Below are positions 16,594-25,542 of a stretch of DNA of 64,000 bases, in pieces; the first letter of the stretch is position 1; each line of letters starts with the position of its first letter. The notes under the pieces were generated by a model. It saw only the letters and a list, made by a program, of their open reading frames with translations. It was not told where the DNA came from and ran no database searches. The stretch lies in contig NZ_CWGJ01000026.1 in the NCBI RefSeq assembly GCF_900000175.1, positions 1 to 64,000 on the forward strand, given 5' to 3'. Position numbers and translations under genes: made by a program. The DNA comes from Estrella lausannensis (GTDB lineage: Bacteria; Chlamydiota; Chlamydiia; Chlamydiales; Criblamydiaceae).

Positions 16594-17742
16594 ATGATTC
16601 CTATCCGCATCAGTCCTTATTTCTTCATTATAGCTGCCGTCATCGGCTGGCTGAGTACGCAAGATTTCGCTTTGACACTCATCTGGATCGGGGTGATTTT
16701 TTTCTCGGTCCTGTTTCATGAGTTTGGGCATGCGGCAGCGGGCTTAAGCTTTGGGCAGAAGGTTGAGATTCAGCTGACAGGCTTTGGAGGAGTGACTTAC
16801 AGGAGCGGAAAAGCACTTTCGCGTATGAAAGAGTTTCTGATAGTTCTGGCAGGTCCTTTCTTTGGCACAGTGCTAGCCTTCTCGGCATATATGCTTCTCG
16901 GCCTGGTCGATGAAAAGGAGCAGCCGTCCCTCTACTATCTCCTGAGCATTACAGCTGTTGCCAACTTGTTTTGGACGATGATCAACCTTCTGCCGACACA
17001 GCCGCTCGACGGCGGGAAGCTCTTGGCAATTCCTTTGGAAGCTTTTTTTGGCCTAAAAGGTTTAAGGATCAGCTTCTTTTTCAGCCTGATTTTTTCCGTA
17101 GCCGCCGGCCTTTTCTTCTTTTCGATCAACGCCTTTCTGGCGGGAGTCATTTTCTTTATTTTGGCTTTTGAGAATTTTATCTCGTACAGAAATACCAGCT
17201 CGATGAGCGACTCCGATCAGAATCAGGAGCTTTGGGAGGAGTTAAAGGCAGCGCAAGACCTTGTGAACCGAGGGGAAGTCGATCAGGCCCATGTGCGGTT
17301 TGAAGATGTGGCCAAGAGGGCGGGCGCCGGCGTCATCTTCGTGGCGGCAACAGAGGCGATAGCCTCGATCTTACGCTATAAGGGCAAGCTCGACGAATCC
17401 TATTCTATGTTTCAGAAAGTGAAGGAACATCTCTCGCTTGAGCATCTCAAAATCCTTCAGGAGGTGGCTTTTAAGACAGGGCATTACGAGGAAGCTTTGG
17501 ACGCGGGCAGTAGGATCTATCGCGATACTCCCGATCCGAACGTCGCTCTTTTCAATGCCAGAAGCCATGCTAAGCTGGGAGATATTTTGCCCGCCTGTGG
17601 CTGGCTTAAGTCTGCCCTCTTGGAAGGGGAGCCCGGAATGGAAAAGGCGATAAGCGAGTCGGTATTTGATTCGATCCGCAGAAGCCCAGAATTTCAGGAG
17701 ATTACCCGGTTGATTGAGAAAGCGTCCAAAGACGAAAGATAG
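16594..17742 (+). CDS. Site-2-protease family (M50) membrane metalloprotease with TPR-like tail
   Basis: The 382-residue protein has about six membrane segments in residues 1-205. The zinc site is HEFGH at residues 42-46, with the second motif NLLPTQPLDGGK near 130 supplying the Asp ligand. Residues 215-382 are soluble and look like degenerate tetratricopeptide helices (AQDLVNRGEVDQAHVRFEDVAKR). This layout fits an intramembrane protease of the SpoIVFB-like branch without PDZ domain; its substrate is unknown. The gene begins 5 bases after sucD and ends before a long hairpin shared with the convergent htrA. Confidence 0.86.
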   Translation: MIPIRISPYFFIIAAVIGWLSTQDFALTLIWIGVIFFSVLFHEFGHAAAGLSFGQKVEIQLTGFGGVTYRSGKALSRMKEFLIVLAGPFFGTVLAFSAYMLLGLVDEKEQPSLYYLLSITAVANLFWTMINLLPTQPLDGGKLLAIPLEAFFGLKGLRISFFFSLIFSVAAGLFFFSINAFLAGVIFFILAFENFISYRNTSSMSDSDQNQELWEELKAAQDLVNRGEVDQAHVRFEDVAKRAGAGVIFVAATEAIASILRYKGKLDESYSMFQKVKEHLSLEHLKILQEVAFKTGHYEEALDAGSRIYRDTPDPNVALFNARSHAKLGDILPACGWLKSALLEGEPGMEKAISESVFDSIRRSPEFQEITRLIEKASKDER

Positions 17743-17755
17743 CCTTGGAAAAGTT

Positions 17756-17802
17756 CCACAATGAACTCAAAGCTTGAGTTTTTGGCTTTGAGTTCATTGT
17801 GG
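17756..17802. terminator. Long bidirectional hairpin between M50 gene and htrA
   Basis: An 18-bp perfect stem (17756-17773 with 17785-17802) with an 11-nt loop lies between the two convergent stop codons. It probably ends transcription from both sides. Confidence 0.8.
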
Positions 17803-17821
17803 AGTGCATTGAGCGGCGCTG

Positions 17822-19228
17822 TTACCTCTCGCGGATGGAGACAAAACGCATCGATTCCCCTTGCCTGATGAGAAAGAGAAGCGGTTTGCCCGATTCGGTT
17901 TCCGCAACGATCCGATCGAACTCCTCAGGAGTTTCTACCTTCTTCTGGTTCACGGAAAGAATCAGTGCACCCTCTCTTATTCCTGCTATGTAAGCCAAAG
18001 ATTCCGAATCCACTTTTTTGACCATCACACCAGCGCTCTCGATTTTAAGTTTTTCCTTGATTTCGTCGTTCAAAGCTGCCACTTCGATTCCGATCTTTGA
18101 TACGTGGACAGCGGGCTTTTGACCCACTTTTGCCAAAGTTCCCAAAGTCACCGGAACATCCATTTTTTTGCCCTCTCGCATGATCTCAAGGGTGACTTTG
18201 TCGCCCGGTTTCATCATCGCCACCGCGTTTCTTAGCTGGCCGATTCCAGCGATCTTTTTTTTGTTGATACCGAGAATAATGTCTCCTTGCCTAATTCCTG
18301 CGGAGAAGGCCGCCCCGTTTCTTTGTACCTCTGCGATGAGGGCTCCATCTGCCTTTTCAAGTCCGAAAGCGTTGGCAAGGTCCTTGTCAAGTGGTTGCAG
18401 GGCGACTCCAAGAAATCCACGTGACACCTCTCCGCTCTTTTCTATCTCGCTGACGACATAGTGGGCAATGTTGCTCGGAATGGCAAATCCTATTCCCATA
18501 TACCCTCCGGATGCCAAATTACTGACAATCGCTGTATTGATCCCTACGACTTCTCCTGACATGTTCAGGAGCGGGCCGCCGGAGTTGCCCCTGTTGATTG
18601 CAGCATCGGTCTGGATGAAGTCTTCGATACGCGCCAAATCCAGGTTACTACGTCCTTTTGCGCTCACAACACCGACAGTGAGGGAGGCTTGAAGTCCAAG
18701 AGGGTTGCCGATAGCGATGACCCATTGGCCTACGCGAAGCTCGTCGCTGTTACCCATTTCGAGGTAGGGAAGGTTCTCGGCGTCGATTTTGATGATGGCA
18801 AGATCTGTATTGGGGTCTTGTCCGACAAGCTTTGCATTGAGCTCCCTTCCGTCATTTAAGGTGACTGTAATCGCTTTTGCGCCTGTGACTACATGGTTAT
18901 TGGTTAGGATCAGCCCCTCTTTGGAAATGAGAAACCCCGAAGCTTGCGCTGTGCTCTCTTGGGGTTCTTTGGGCAGAAGCCTCCTCCCTCCAAACAATTT
19001 GCTGAAGAGCTCATCTTGATATAAGTCTGAAAACGGGTCTGTATCCTCTGCTAGAGCTCTTCCCTTTGATCCGCCGGTAGACTTAACCTGTATGGAAACC
19101 ACGGCTGGAATTGCTTTTTCCGCGACAAAGGTGAAGTCCCGATAGGACTCTGAACGCTCTGCTGCCGGTGTCCCGTGCACTAAGGTAAGCGAGGTTATAA
19201 ACATCAATAGCATTGAACGTAGTGTCAT
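17822..19228 (-). CDS. htrA: Periplasmic serine protease HtrA/DegQ
   Basis: HtrA degrades or refolds misfolded envelope proteins. The 468-residue product from ATG 19228 has a signal peptide (MTLRSMLLMFITSLTLVHG...), a trypsin-like domain with His in LTNNHVVTGA, Asp in NTDLAIIKID and Ser in INRGNSGGPLLN, and two PDZ domains (GFLGVALQPLDKDLA... and the C-terminal VKKVDSESLAYIAGIREG). The upstream-extended start would place 15 extra residues before the signal peptide; GGCGGAGG just before 19228 decides for the shorter form. It lies 22 bases after the M20 peptidase gene, in a minus-strand run M48-M20-htrA. Chlamydial HtrA is known to be exported. Confidence 0.95.
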   Translation of the reverse strand: MTLRSMLLMFITSLTLVHGTPAAERSESYRDFTFVAEKAIPAVVSIQVKSTGGSKGRALAEDTDPFSDLYQDELFSKLFGGRRLLPKEPQESTAQASGFLISKEGLILTNNHVVTGAKAITVTLNDGRELNAKLVGQDPNTDLAIIKIDAENLPYLEMGNSDELRVGQWVIAIGNPLGLQASLTVGVVSAKGRSNLDLARIEDFIQTDAAINRGNSGGPLLNMSGEVVGINTAIVSNLASGGYMGIGFAIPSNIAHYVVSEIEKSGEVSRGFLGVALQPLDKDLANAFGLEKADGALIAEVQRNGAAFSAGIRQGDIILGINKKKIAGIGQLRNAVAMMKPGDKVTLEIMREGKKMDVPVTLGTLAKVGQKPAVHVSKIGIEVAALNDEIKEKLKIESAGVMVKKVDSESLAYIAGIREGALILSVNQKKVETPEEFDRIVAETESGKPLLFLIRQGESMRFVSIRER

Positions 19229-19250
19229 CGTTTGTTTTCCTCCGCCTGGA

Positions 19251-20633
19251 TTAGTTGTGTGAGCTGTTGCCAAGATGGCTCAACGTTTTGGCTATGATCA
19301 AAGCCCCCATCTTGAAGCGGTCGAGGCCGAAGTGTTCGTTGGGTGCATGGATAGCGTCACTTGGCATGCCCAGACCCATTAAGACAAACTCTTTGGAGAT
19401 GGTGCTTTTCATTTTGGCGACAATCGGAATGGAGGCGCCTTCCATGATGTAACGACATGGTTTTTTAAAAACCTCCTCATACCCCTTTTTGACGGCCTGG
19501 ACTATGGGTGAGTTGGAATCTGCCCTGACGGGCTCTCCAACGCCTTTATGGATGTCGACATGAATCTCGATTCCTTCCGGGCAGTTTGAGAGCAGGAAAT
19601 TACGGACCGAGGAAGCAATTTTGTGGGGATCTTGGTTGGGTACGAGGCGGCATGACACTTTAGCGACTGCCTCGGCGGGGATCACTGTCTTAAATCCACT
19701 GCCCGCATAACCACCGTGGATCCCATTCACTTCCAGAGTGGGACGCAGGGAGCCTCTCTCCAGCATGCTTAAACCTCTCTCGCCACCGGTAGGCAGACAG
19801 CCGACGGTTGCAAGATATTCCTGCTCTGCCAGACCGGAAAAGATCTCTTTCGTGATCGAAGCAGAAGGGGGCACGACGTCATCGTAGAAGCCGGGAACTA
19901 AAATCTTACCGTCTTTGCCCCGCAAGGCAGAGAGCGCCTGAATAAGGGCGTGGTTGGGATTGAACGCCAGCCCGCCATGCATTCCTGAGTGGAGATCACC
20001 CTTGGAACCCCTGAAGTGGACATCCATGGAGAGGATTCCCCTTAGGCTTAACGCAATTGCCGGGTGTTCCATATCGGGTATGCCGCAATCGGCAACGATG
20101 AAATAGTCACTCTTGAAAAGATCTTTTTTTTCATCAAGGAGCTTGGGTAGGCTTGGGCTGCCTGTCTCCTCCTCTCCCTCGATCAGAAATTTGATGTTGA
20201 CTGGCAGCGGACCGCTCAGCTTAAGGGCGCGCATTGCCTGGATGCAGTAGAATATTTGCCCTTTGTTGTCTTGGGCCCCGCGTGCATACATTGTTTTACC
20301 CACTATCGTCGGCTGAAATGGAGGGTTTTTCCAAAGTTCAAGCGGATCGGTGGGCTGGACATCGTAGTGTCCATAGATGAGCACGGTCGGTTTGCTGGGT
20401 CCGGCCTCTTTGTTTTCGGCAAAAACCGCCGGATGCCCTTCTGTTTTTAAGATAGAAGTGGTGAAGCCGATTTTATTCAGGTAATCGGAGAGCCAATCGG
20501 CGGTTTTCAGCATGTCGCTTTCTTTTTCCTTTTCGGAACTGATGCTTTCGAACCTTAAGAAAGTCTCCCAGTCTTTAATGGCGCTCTCTTCGATGGTTCT
20601 GTAAGACTCTTCAAGATTGGCTGTTTGGTGCAT
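19251..20633 (-). CDS. M20 family dipeptidase
   Basis: The protein (460 residues) is an M20 metallopeptidase of the dipeptidase/carnosinase type. Metal-site motifs are visible: LIYGHYDVQP (first His and Asp), YARGAQDNKGQ (bridging Asp), EGEEETGSP (catalytic Glu pair), and the C-terminal HAPNEHFG His. It would split dipeptides in the cytoplasm, in line with an organism that lives on host peptides. Two ATGs are close; AAGGA is directly against the first (20642) and 9 bases from the second (20633), so the second is chosen. The M48 gene ends 26 bases upstream. Confidence 0.9.
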   Translation of the reverse strand: MHQTANLEESYRTIEESAIKDWETFLRFESISSEKEKESDMLKTADWLSDYLNKIGFTTSILKTEGHPAVFAENKEAGPSKPTVLIYGHYDVQPTDPLELWKNPPFQPTIVGKTMYARGAQDNKGQIFYCIQAMRALKLSGPLPVNIKFLIEGEEETGSPSLPKLLDEKKDLFKSDYFIVADCGIPDMEHPAIALSLRGILSMDVHFRGSKGDLHSGMHGGLAFNPNHALIQALSALRGKDGKILVPGFYDDVVPPSASITKEIFSGLAEQEYLATVGCLPTGGERGLSMLERGSLRPTLEVNGIHGGYAGSGFKTVIPAEAVAKVSCRLVPNQDPHKIASSVRNFLLSNCPEGIEIHVDIHKGVGEPVRADSNSPIVQAVKKGYEEVFKKPCRYIMEGASIPIVAKMKSTISKEFVLMGLGMPSDAIHAPNEHFGLDRFKMGALIIAKTLSHLGNSSHN

Positions 20634-20659
20634 AGGGTACATTCCTTTATGGGAAAAAA

Positions 20660-21937
20660 TCAGATCCAGAGGGCGGCGGTGAGCAAAAAAAGAAAAAGCG
20701 CGTAGGCCGCCAGGCAGATCCTGACCTTGCGTTGATGTTTGTCTATAAGAGCCGCATTATCGTTGACCTTGGCTAAAAAGTCCATCCTTTGGCGGATGCT
20801 GTAGTGGTGCCACGATGGCTTGTCATGAGTGCCTCCCGACAAGATTCCAATTGTATCAAGAGCCTCGATGAGAGCCCTGCTGTCACCGGCAGCTTCCAAG
20901 CTGAAAAGGTCAGCTTCCCTCTCGAACATCCGCAAGTAAAAGCCGAACAGAAAGCGAAAATAGAGGCTAAGGCTGAAGAGCAGAAGGACAAAAATCAAAA
21001 GATCTGCCGATTCTTCGGTATGGAGGCGAAGCCAGGGGTCGACTTTAAGTAAAATCAAATAGGCGATCAGGGGCATGCCGAGTAAAACAAAGGGGATTTT
21101 ATAGAGGTGTCCTCTTTTGGCGTGTCCGATCTCGTGCGCCAGCACCGCCATGACCTGGGAAGAGGGAAGCTCTCTTAAAAGCCTTCGGGTGAAGAGGATG
21201 TAGCGAAATTTTGGTAAAATTCCCAAGATGGCGGCTGTCAGGGAATGATCCATGACAGTCCATGTGCCGAGCGCGCGGTAGCGAAACTTGGCGTGAAGGC
21301 ATATCGATTCCATTTGTCTGACAAGCTGAGGGTCCTCAATCGGCTCCATGCGCCAGAGGGCGACGACCACGATGGGGAAAAACAGCACGAACAGGATCAG
21401 CGCCGCCAAGAGGATCAGGCTAGACCAAAGAGGAGGCAGTTCGGGGAGGAATGTGATCAAAAGCAGTAGGAAAAAATAGGGGAATACAAACGGGATAATC
21501 GTTCTTATCTCGCGAGTGCTGAACTCTGTTGCTGATGTCACGAGAGACTCGGGATAGAGAGTTCTTGGATAGTAGGTCGCATAGTGAAATATGAAAAGCG
21601 CCGTCAAATAGAGCGTCATAAAAATCACAGAGAGGGCGAGGGGGACTAATTCGGGAGAAATATGCGCCTGGAGAGAGTTTTCGGCACCCATCTCGAGACT
21701 GATGCAAAGCGACAGCAGGAGAGCGATCTGGTAGAAGTGGGAAAAGAGAGGTCTCATCTTTTTTTTGCTCTTAAGCAGAAGTAAAATGAGGAGAACTCCA
21801 GCGGGAATAAGGGGAAATACCAGTAGAGCGCCGATCAAGTTAGAGGGTGCATTAGAGAGCAAAGGCTCTCCCAGTCCCGCAGGCCACAGCGTCAGCAGAG
21901 TTAGTGCCAAGAAGAGGTAAAATAGCGAAGAGAACAT
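20660..21937 (-). CDS. M48 family (Ste24-like) membrane zinc endopeptidase
   Basis: The 425-residue membrane protein has about seven hydrophobic segments and the zinc motif HEIGH in VLAHEIGHAKRGH near residue 267, with the third ligand in EREADLFSLEAAG near 350. This is the Ste24/HtpX family of membrane quality-control or CAAX-type proteases. The long N-terminal membrane region fits Ste24 better than HtpX. First gene of the probable unit M48-M20-htrA; start ATG 21937 is the only good one. All three are proteases, which suggests a peptide and envelope turnover operon. Confidence 0.88.
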   Translation of the reverse strand: MFSSLFYLFLALTLLTLWPAGLGEPLLSNAPSNLIGALLVFPLIPAGVLLILLLLKSKKKMRPLFSHFYQIALLLSLCISLEMGAENSLQAHISPELVPLALSVIFMTLYLTALFIFHYATYYPRTLYPESLVTSATEFSTREIRTIIPFVFPYFFLLLLITFLPELPPLWSSLILLAALILFVLFFPIVVVALWRMEPIEDPQLVRQMESICLHAKFRYRALGTWTVMDHSLTAAILGILPKFRYILFTRRLLRELPSSQVMAVLAHEIGHAKRGHLYKIPFVLLGMPLIAYLILLKVDPWLRLHTEESADLLIFVLLLFSLSLYFRFLFGFYLRMFEREADLFSLEAAGDSRALIEALDTIGILSGGTHDKPSWHHYSIRQRMDFLAKVNDNAALIDKHQRKVRICLAAYALFLFLLTAALWI

Positions 21938-21957
21938 AGTTGCCCGATAGTGATTTA

Positions 21958-22109
21958 TACCGAAATTGTCTCAAAATTTGGCATCGGGATTTTGAGAAAG
22001 CCTCCGGATTGCAAGTCGCCTCATTTTAGAAATATGAGGCGACTTGCACTCTTTCAATCTTGGAGAGCTTTCTCTTTGCCAAAAACCAAATTTTGAGACA
22101 CTTTAGGTA
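21958..22109. repeat. Palindromic family A, full-length copy
   Basis: 152 bp, with TACCGAAATTG at the left and CTTTAGGTA at the right. It lies between the divergent M48 and M19 peptidase genes. The centre keeps the GTCGCC ... GGCGAC arms. Confidence 0.9.
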
Positions 22110-22160
22110 TAAAATATTGTTGCTTAATCAAGGACAGATATATATGCAAGAATCCTCTTT

Positions 22161-23171
22161 GTGGCTCCCCCCCCCCCCCCCCGAGACCTCCACTGCGATT
22201 TGCTGACTTACCTCGCCAAAACCCCTGCAAGAACCCCGGAAGACCGAGCGGCTCGCTGCTCGATCCCGCAGCTCAAAAAAGGAAAGGTGGGGTTTCAGGT
22301 TATGGCGGTTTTTACCGAGGATTCAAAGCAAGCCTATCATGAAGCTAGAGCTCAGGCAAGAGCCTTCCGCTCTCTGATGAGCACCCATCAGAAAGAGATA
22401 GCATTGTTTCCCTTTCACGAGGAAGGTCATCTGGAGGGAGGAGGAAAAATCTCTGCCGTCGCGGCACTGGAGAACGCGGCGCCACTCCTCAGAGAGGGGG
22501 AGGGTAGGGAAAATTTAGAGGAAAATTTAGACTCTTTGGAAAAGGAGCTCGGCCCTCTTTTCTACATCAGCCTGACCTGGAATGGAGAAAACCGTTTCGG
22601 GGGAGGTGCTTTTGCCGAAGGAATAGGACTTAAAGAAGACGGCCAAGAGCTTTTGCGCTTGATGAGTCAGAGAGGCATTGCCGCTGACATCAGCCACGCC
22701 TCTGACGCCCTAGCCAGCGATATCTTCTCATTCATCGAGAAAGAGAAGTTAACGCTTCCTGTCATCGCTTCCCACTCCAATACCCGGTTAGTCCACAACC
22801 AGGCGCGCAACCTCCCTGATGAGTTAATCAAAGAGGTGATCCGGGGTAAGGGGCTTATCGGCCTTAATTTTGTCAGGCATTTCATCGATGATAACCGGTT
22901 TGAAAAAATCAGGGAGCATGCCCTCCATATTCTGAATTTGGGAGGAGAAGAGGCTCTTTCGTTCGGGGCGGACTTTTTTGCCGCAGAAGATCTGCCGCCG
23001 GAGCGCTACCGGCTGCACGCCAGCTGGTATTTCGACGACTTCGATACCGCCGAGTCGATGCCGGGGGCTTTGGAAGCCATCACCGAAGGGTTCAGTGCCG
23101 ATTTGAAAAAACGTATTGCTCACTCCAACGTACAGGCGTTCATCACGAGGCATATGCATGGGAAACGCTGA
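22161..23171 (+). CDS. M19 (renal dipeptidase-like) membrane dipeptidase, start behind a poly-C tract
   Basis: The frame encodes a zinc dipeptidase: the N-terminal DLHCD holds the first His-x-Asp metal pair, followed by IAADISHASD and VIASHSNTRLVHNQARNL (metal His and substrate region) and GLNFVRHFI. At 336 residues it is at the short end of the family. The start is odd. A run of 16 C (22167-22182) separates the well-placed ATG at 22144 (with AAGGA upstream) from the body, and with 16 C that ATG is out of frame. GTG 22161 is in frame but has no ribosome site. With 14 or 17 C the ATG would read through. The stop overlaps the next gene by 14 bases. Confidence 0.8.
   Translation: MAPPPPPRDLHCDLLTYLAKTPARTPEDRAARCSIPQLKKGKVGFQVMAVFTEDSKQAYHEARAQARAFRSLMSTHQKEIALFPFHEEGHLEGGGKISAVAALENAAPLLREGEGRENLEENLDSLEKELGPLFYISLTWNGENRFGGGAFAEGIGLKEDGQELLRLMSQRGIAADISHASDALASDIFSFIEKEKLTLPVIASHSNTRLVHNQARNLPDELIKEVIRGKGLIGLNFVRHFIDDNRFEKIREHALHILNLGGEEALSFGADFFAAEDLPPERYRLHASWYFDDFDTAESMPGALEAITEGFSADLKKRIAHSNVQAFITRHMHGKR
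22167..22182 (+). repeat. Poly-C tract of 16 at the start of the dipeptidase gene
   Basis: Sixteen consecutive C lie between the preferred ATG (22144) and the first conserved codon of the M19 dipeptidase. Such a run is prone to slipped-strand length change and decides whether the ATG is in frame. Confidence 0.9.
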
Positions 23172-24609
23172 AAGCCATCGGCAAAAGGTGGAAACGCTGA
23201 GGCAGTCGCTCCTTTCACGAAAGAGCGATTCCAGGCGTTTTTGTCTCTCTCCTGGTAAGACCTCGCCAAACACGACAAGGGAAGGGACTTATAAGAAGGA
23301 CTCCTTGAGAGTGGATATGCGAAATTTTGATGCGATAGTCGAAGTCAATATCCATGACCGGACGGTTCTGGTAGAGCCTAAAGCAACTATGGAAAAGCTT
23401 TTCTCTGAAACGGAGGCGTTTGGTCTAATGCCTAAAGTGCTTCCTGAGTTTAAAGGGATCACTGTGGGCGGGGCGATCAATGGAGCAGCTCTTGAGAGCT
23501 CCTCTTTCCGCTACGGCCAGTTCAACGACACCTGCCTTGAGTTCGAGGTGCTTTTAGGAGACGGCAGGGTCGTGACGGCCTCCAGGGAGGAAAACATTGA
23601 TCTGTTCTATGGTCTTTCAGGCTCCTATGGCACACTCGGAATTATCACAGCGGCTAAAATCGCCTTGAATCAAGCACTCCCGTTTGTGCTTCTGGAGTAC
23701 TCTTTGGTATCTTCTTGCAAGGAAGCTGTGCAAAAAATGGAGAAACTGGCCGGCGATCCTGCAATCGATTTTTTAGAAGCGATCGCGTATGCCAAGGATA
23801 GCTGCTTGATTATCTCGGGCAAAATGACGGGCTCCGCGCCAGCGGAGGTCGCCCGAATGGACCTTTCCAGAAGCTATAGCCCCTGGTTTTATCAGCGTGT
23901 CATCAAATCCTATGAGTCAAAGGTCTACGAAGAGCTGCTGCCGCTTCAGGACTACCTCTTCCGCCACGACCGGGCCGCCTTCTGGCTGGGGGGCTTTGCT
24001 TTGCACCCTAAACTTCTTATCCGCTACGTGCTGGAGGTGCTTGGATTTAAGGGGCGGGAGCTGGATAGAAAACTTTTTTTAGAGGAGAGGGCGAAGATTG
24101 GCGTTCCGAAAGAGTCTTCCCCTCTTTTCCGCTTGCTCTTTGGGTGGCTGATGGGCTCAAAGAGGCTCTACCGCTTTTTGCACTCGGGGACAGAGAAGTG
24201 GTTTTCAAATAATTTCTGTATTCAGGACTACTACCTGCCCGGCGGGAGTGTTGAGGCTTTTACGGGCCGAGTTTTTGACGAGTGCGGCATCAGCCCGCTG
24301 TGGCTATGCCCCATATTGGCGACCGATACCCCTCAGATTCTATCACCCCATCACAGCCTCGAAAACCGACTTCTTTTCGACGTGGGGGTTTATGGCATGC
24401 CGGCCAGAAAGTTAGGCGAGGAGGTCGTCCGTGAGCTGGACGACCTTGCCTATGCGCTTAAGGGAAAGAAAATGTTTTACGGGTACACCTTTCAGAGCAA
24501 ACAAGAGTTCTGGAGAAACTATCGGCAAGATCTCTATGAATCGCTAAGGGAGCGTTTCAACGCGAGTTCCGCATTTTCTTCGATCACCGACAAGGTGCTA
24601 AACGGCTGA
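23158..24609 (+). CDS. FAD-linked oxidoreductase, DHCR24 (delta24-sterol reductase)-like
   Basis: The 483-residue protein has a PCMH-type FAD-binding domain (residues about 40-215): DRTVLVEPKATMEKL, the GGAINGAALESSSFRYGQFNDTCLE loop and GSYGTLGIITAAKI. The C-terminal half, with FYGYTFQSKQEFWRNY and the NFCIQDYYLP block, resembles eukaryotic 24-dehydrocholesterol reductase rather than glycolate oxidase. Homologues in amoebal Chlamydiae are thought to act on host-derived sterols, but the substrate here is unproved. ATG 23158 after GAGG is chosen over the longer frame; it overlaps the dipeptidase stop. Confidence 0.82.
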   Translation: MGNAESHRQKVETLRQSLLSRKSDSRRFCLSPGKTSPNTTREGTYKKDSLRVDMRNFDAIVEVNIHDRTVLVEPKATMEKLFSETEAFGLMPKVLPEFKGITVGGAINGAALESSSFRYGQFNDTCLEFEVLLGDGRVVTASREENIDLFYGLSGSYGTLGIITAAKIALNQALPFVLLEYSLVSSCKEAVQKMEKLAGDPAIDFLEAIAYAKDSCLIISGKMTGSAPAEVARMDLSRSYSPWFYQRVIKSYESKVYEELLPLQDYLFRHDRAAFWLGGFALHPKLLIRYVLEVLGFKGRELDRKLFLEERAKIGVPKESSPLFRLLFGWLMGSKRLYRFLHSGTEKWFSNNFCIQDYYLPGGSVEAFTGRVFDECGISPLWLCPILATDTPQILSPHHSLENRLLFDVGVYGMPARKLGEEVVRELDDLAYALKGKKMFYGYTFQSKQEFWRNYRQDLYESLRERFNASSAFSSITDKVLNG

Positions 24610-24616
24610 AGCCCTT

Positions 24617-25300
24617 TTAAGAGAGCTCACAGTATAAATTGTAGAGCATATGCATGTTCATGCAGAGAATAAGGGGGTTCTCCGCCGTCTCATAAAGGGT
24701 TCCATAGAGCACCCCGCCGATGAGAGGCGATATCGCTCCTCCCTGTTTGCAATCCAGGTTGCCTAAATGCGCAAAGCCAAACAGCAAGGCAACTGCGGCG
24801 ATTCTTGTTATTTTGGCCGGGATCGAGTCGATCCACTTCTCGAGACCGGGCGAAATGACTTTAAGGATCTTGGCCGGAATGCGCTTTAGTAAAACACCCT
24901 GGACAAACCAGCGAAACTCGATCTCCTCCAGTGCCCCGGAGAACATGGACTTTCCGATAGGGTCGTCTCCGATGAATTCCACGATTTTCTTGTTTGTCTT
25001 TATCAAGGGGGTCATGATCTCGGCGAATTTCTCGATACCCGATTTTGAAACGAAATTGCCGAGGCAAATGCCTAACTTCTGGGAAGCGATCCGCTCGATT
25101 TTCGACGACACATAAAAATCCAGGTAGGATAAAGCGCATGTTCCAGCGGCCGCTGCAGCTGAAAGGGCCCAGGAGTGCCACGCTTTTTCTGTTTTTATCT
25201 CGGTGATAGTGCCCTCGCTTTCAGCGGCAGGGGGGTGGTTTGGCTGGTAGGTTGAATCGATGTAAATAATATCTTTATCCGTCCGTGTGATGGCACCCAT
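24617..25300 (-). CDS. CPBP-family intramembrane metalloprotease
   Basis: The 227-residue membrane protein shows the three CPBP (Abi/CAAX) motifs: EEIEFRW with the paired Glu and Arg near residue 123, FGFAHLGN with the His near 180, and MNMHMLYN with the last His and Asn near 218. Several hydrophobic helices surround them. Family members cut membrane-embedded substrates, and some protect against bacteriocins; the role here is unknown. The soluble N-terminal 40 residues are Pro- and Glu-rich. It converges on the DHCR24-like gene with a gap of only 7 bases. Confidence 0.82.
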   Translation of the reverse strand: MGAITRTDKDIIYIDSTYQPNHPPAAESEGTITEIKTEKAWHSWALSAAAAAGTCALSYLDFYVSSKIERIASQKLGICLGNFVSKSGIEKFAEIMTPLIKTNKKIVEFIGDDPIGKSMFSGALEEIEFRWFVQGVLLKRIPAKILKVISPGLEKWIDSIPAKITRIAAVALLFGFAHLGNLDCKQGGAISPLIGGVLYGTLYETAENPLILCMNMHMLYNLYCELS

Positions 25301-25407
25301 ATTATGTCCTTTTGGGGATGAATTATTAAACTGAGAGCGAGTAGTTTAGAAGTACTCCGAATATAAATACATGAATATTGGCAAAAGTTTGGTTTTGGGG
25401 ACGTTAT

Positions 25408-25437
25408 TACCGAAAGTGTCTCATAATTTTGAGACTC
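25408..25437. repeat. Palindromic family A, left-end remnant
   Basis: TACCGAAAGTGTCTCATAAT and the following TTTGAGACTC keep the left end only, upstream of the symporter gene. Confidence 0.6.
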
Positions 25438-25542
25438 GTGCGAGTTATCTCATTTATCTAGGCAGATTCCTGGCGTAGAGCTTCAAAATAAAGCCGGGGG
25501 GATGTATACTACTCTTTATTTTATTGATGGGGAACCCTCTAA

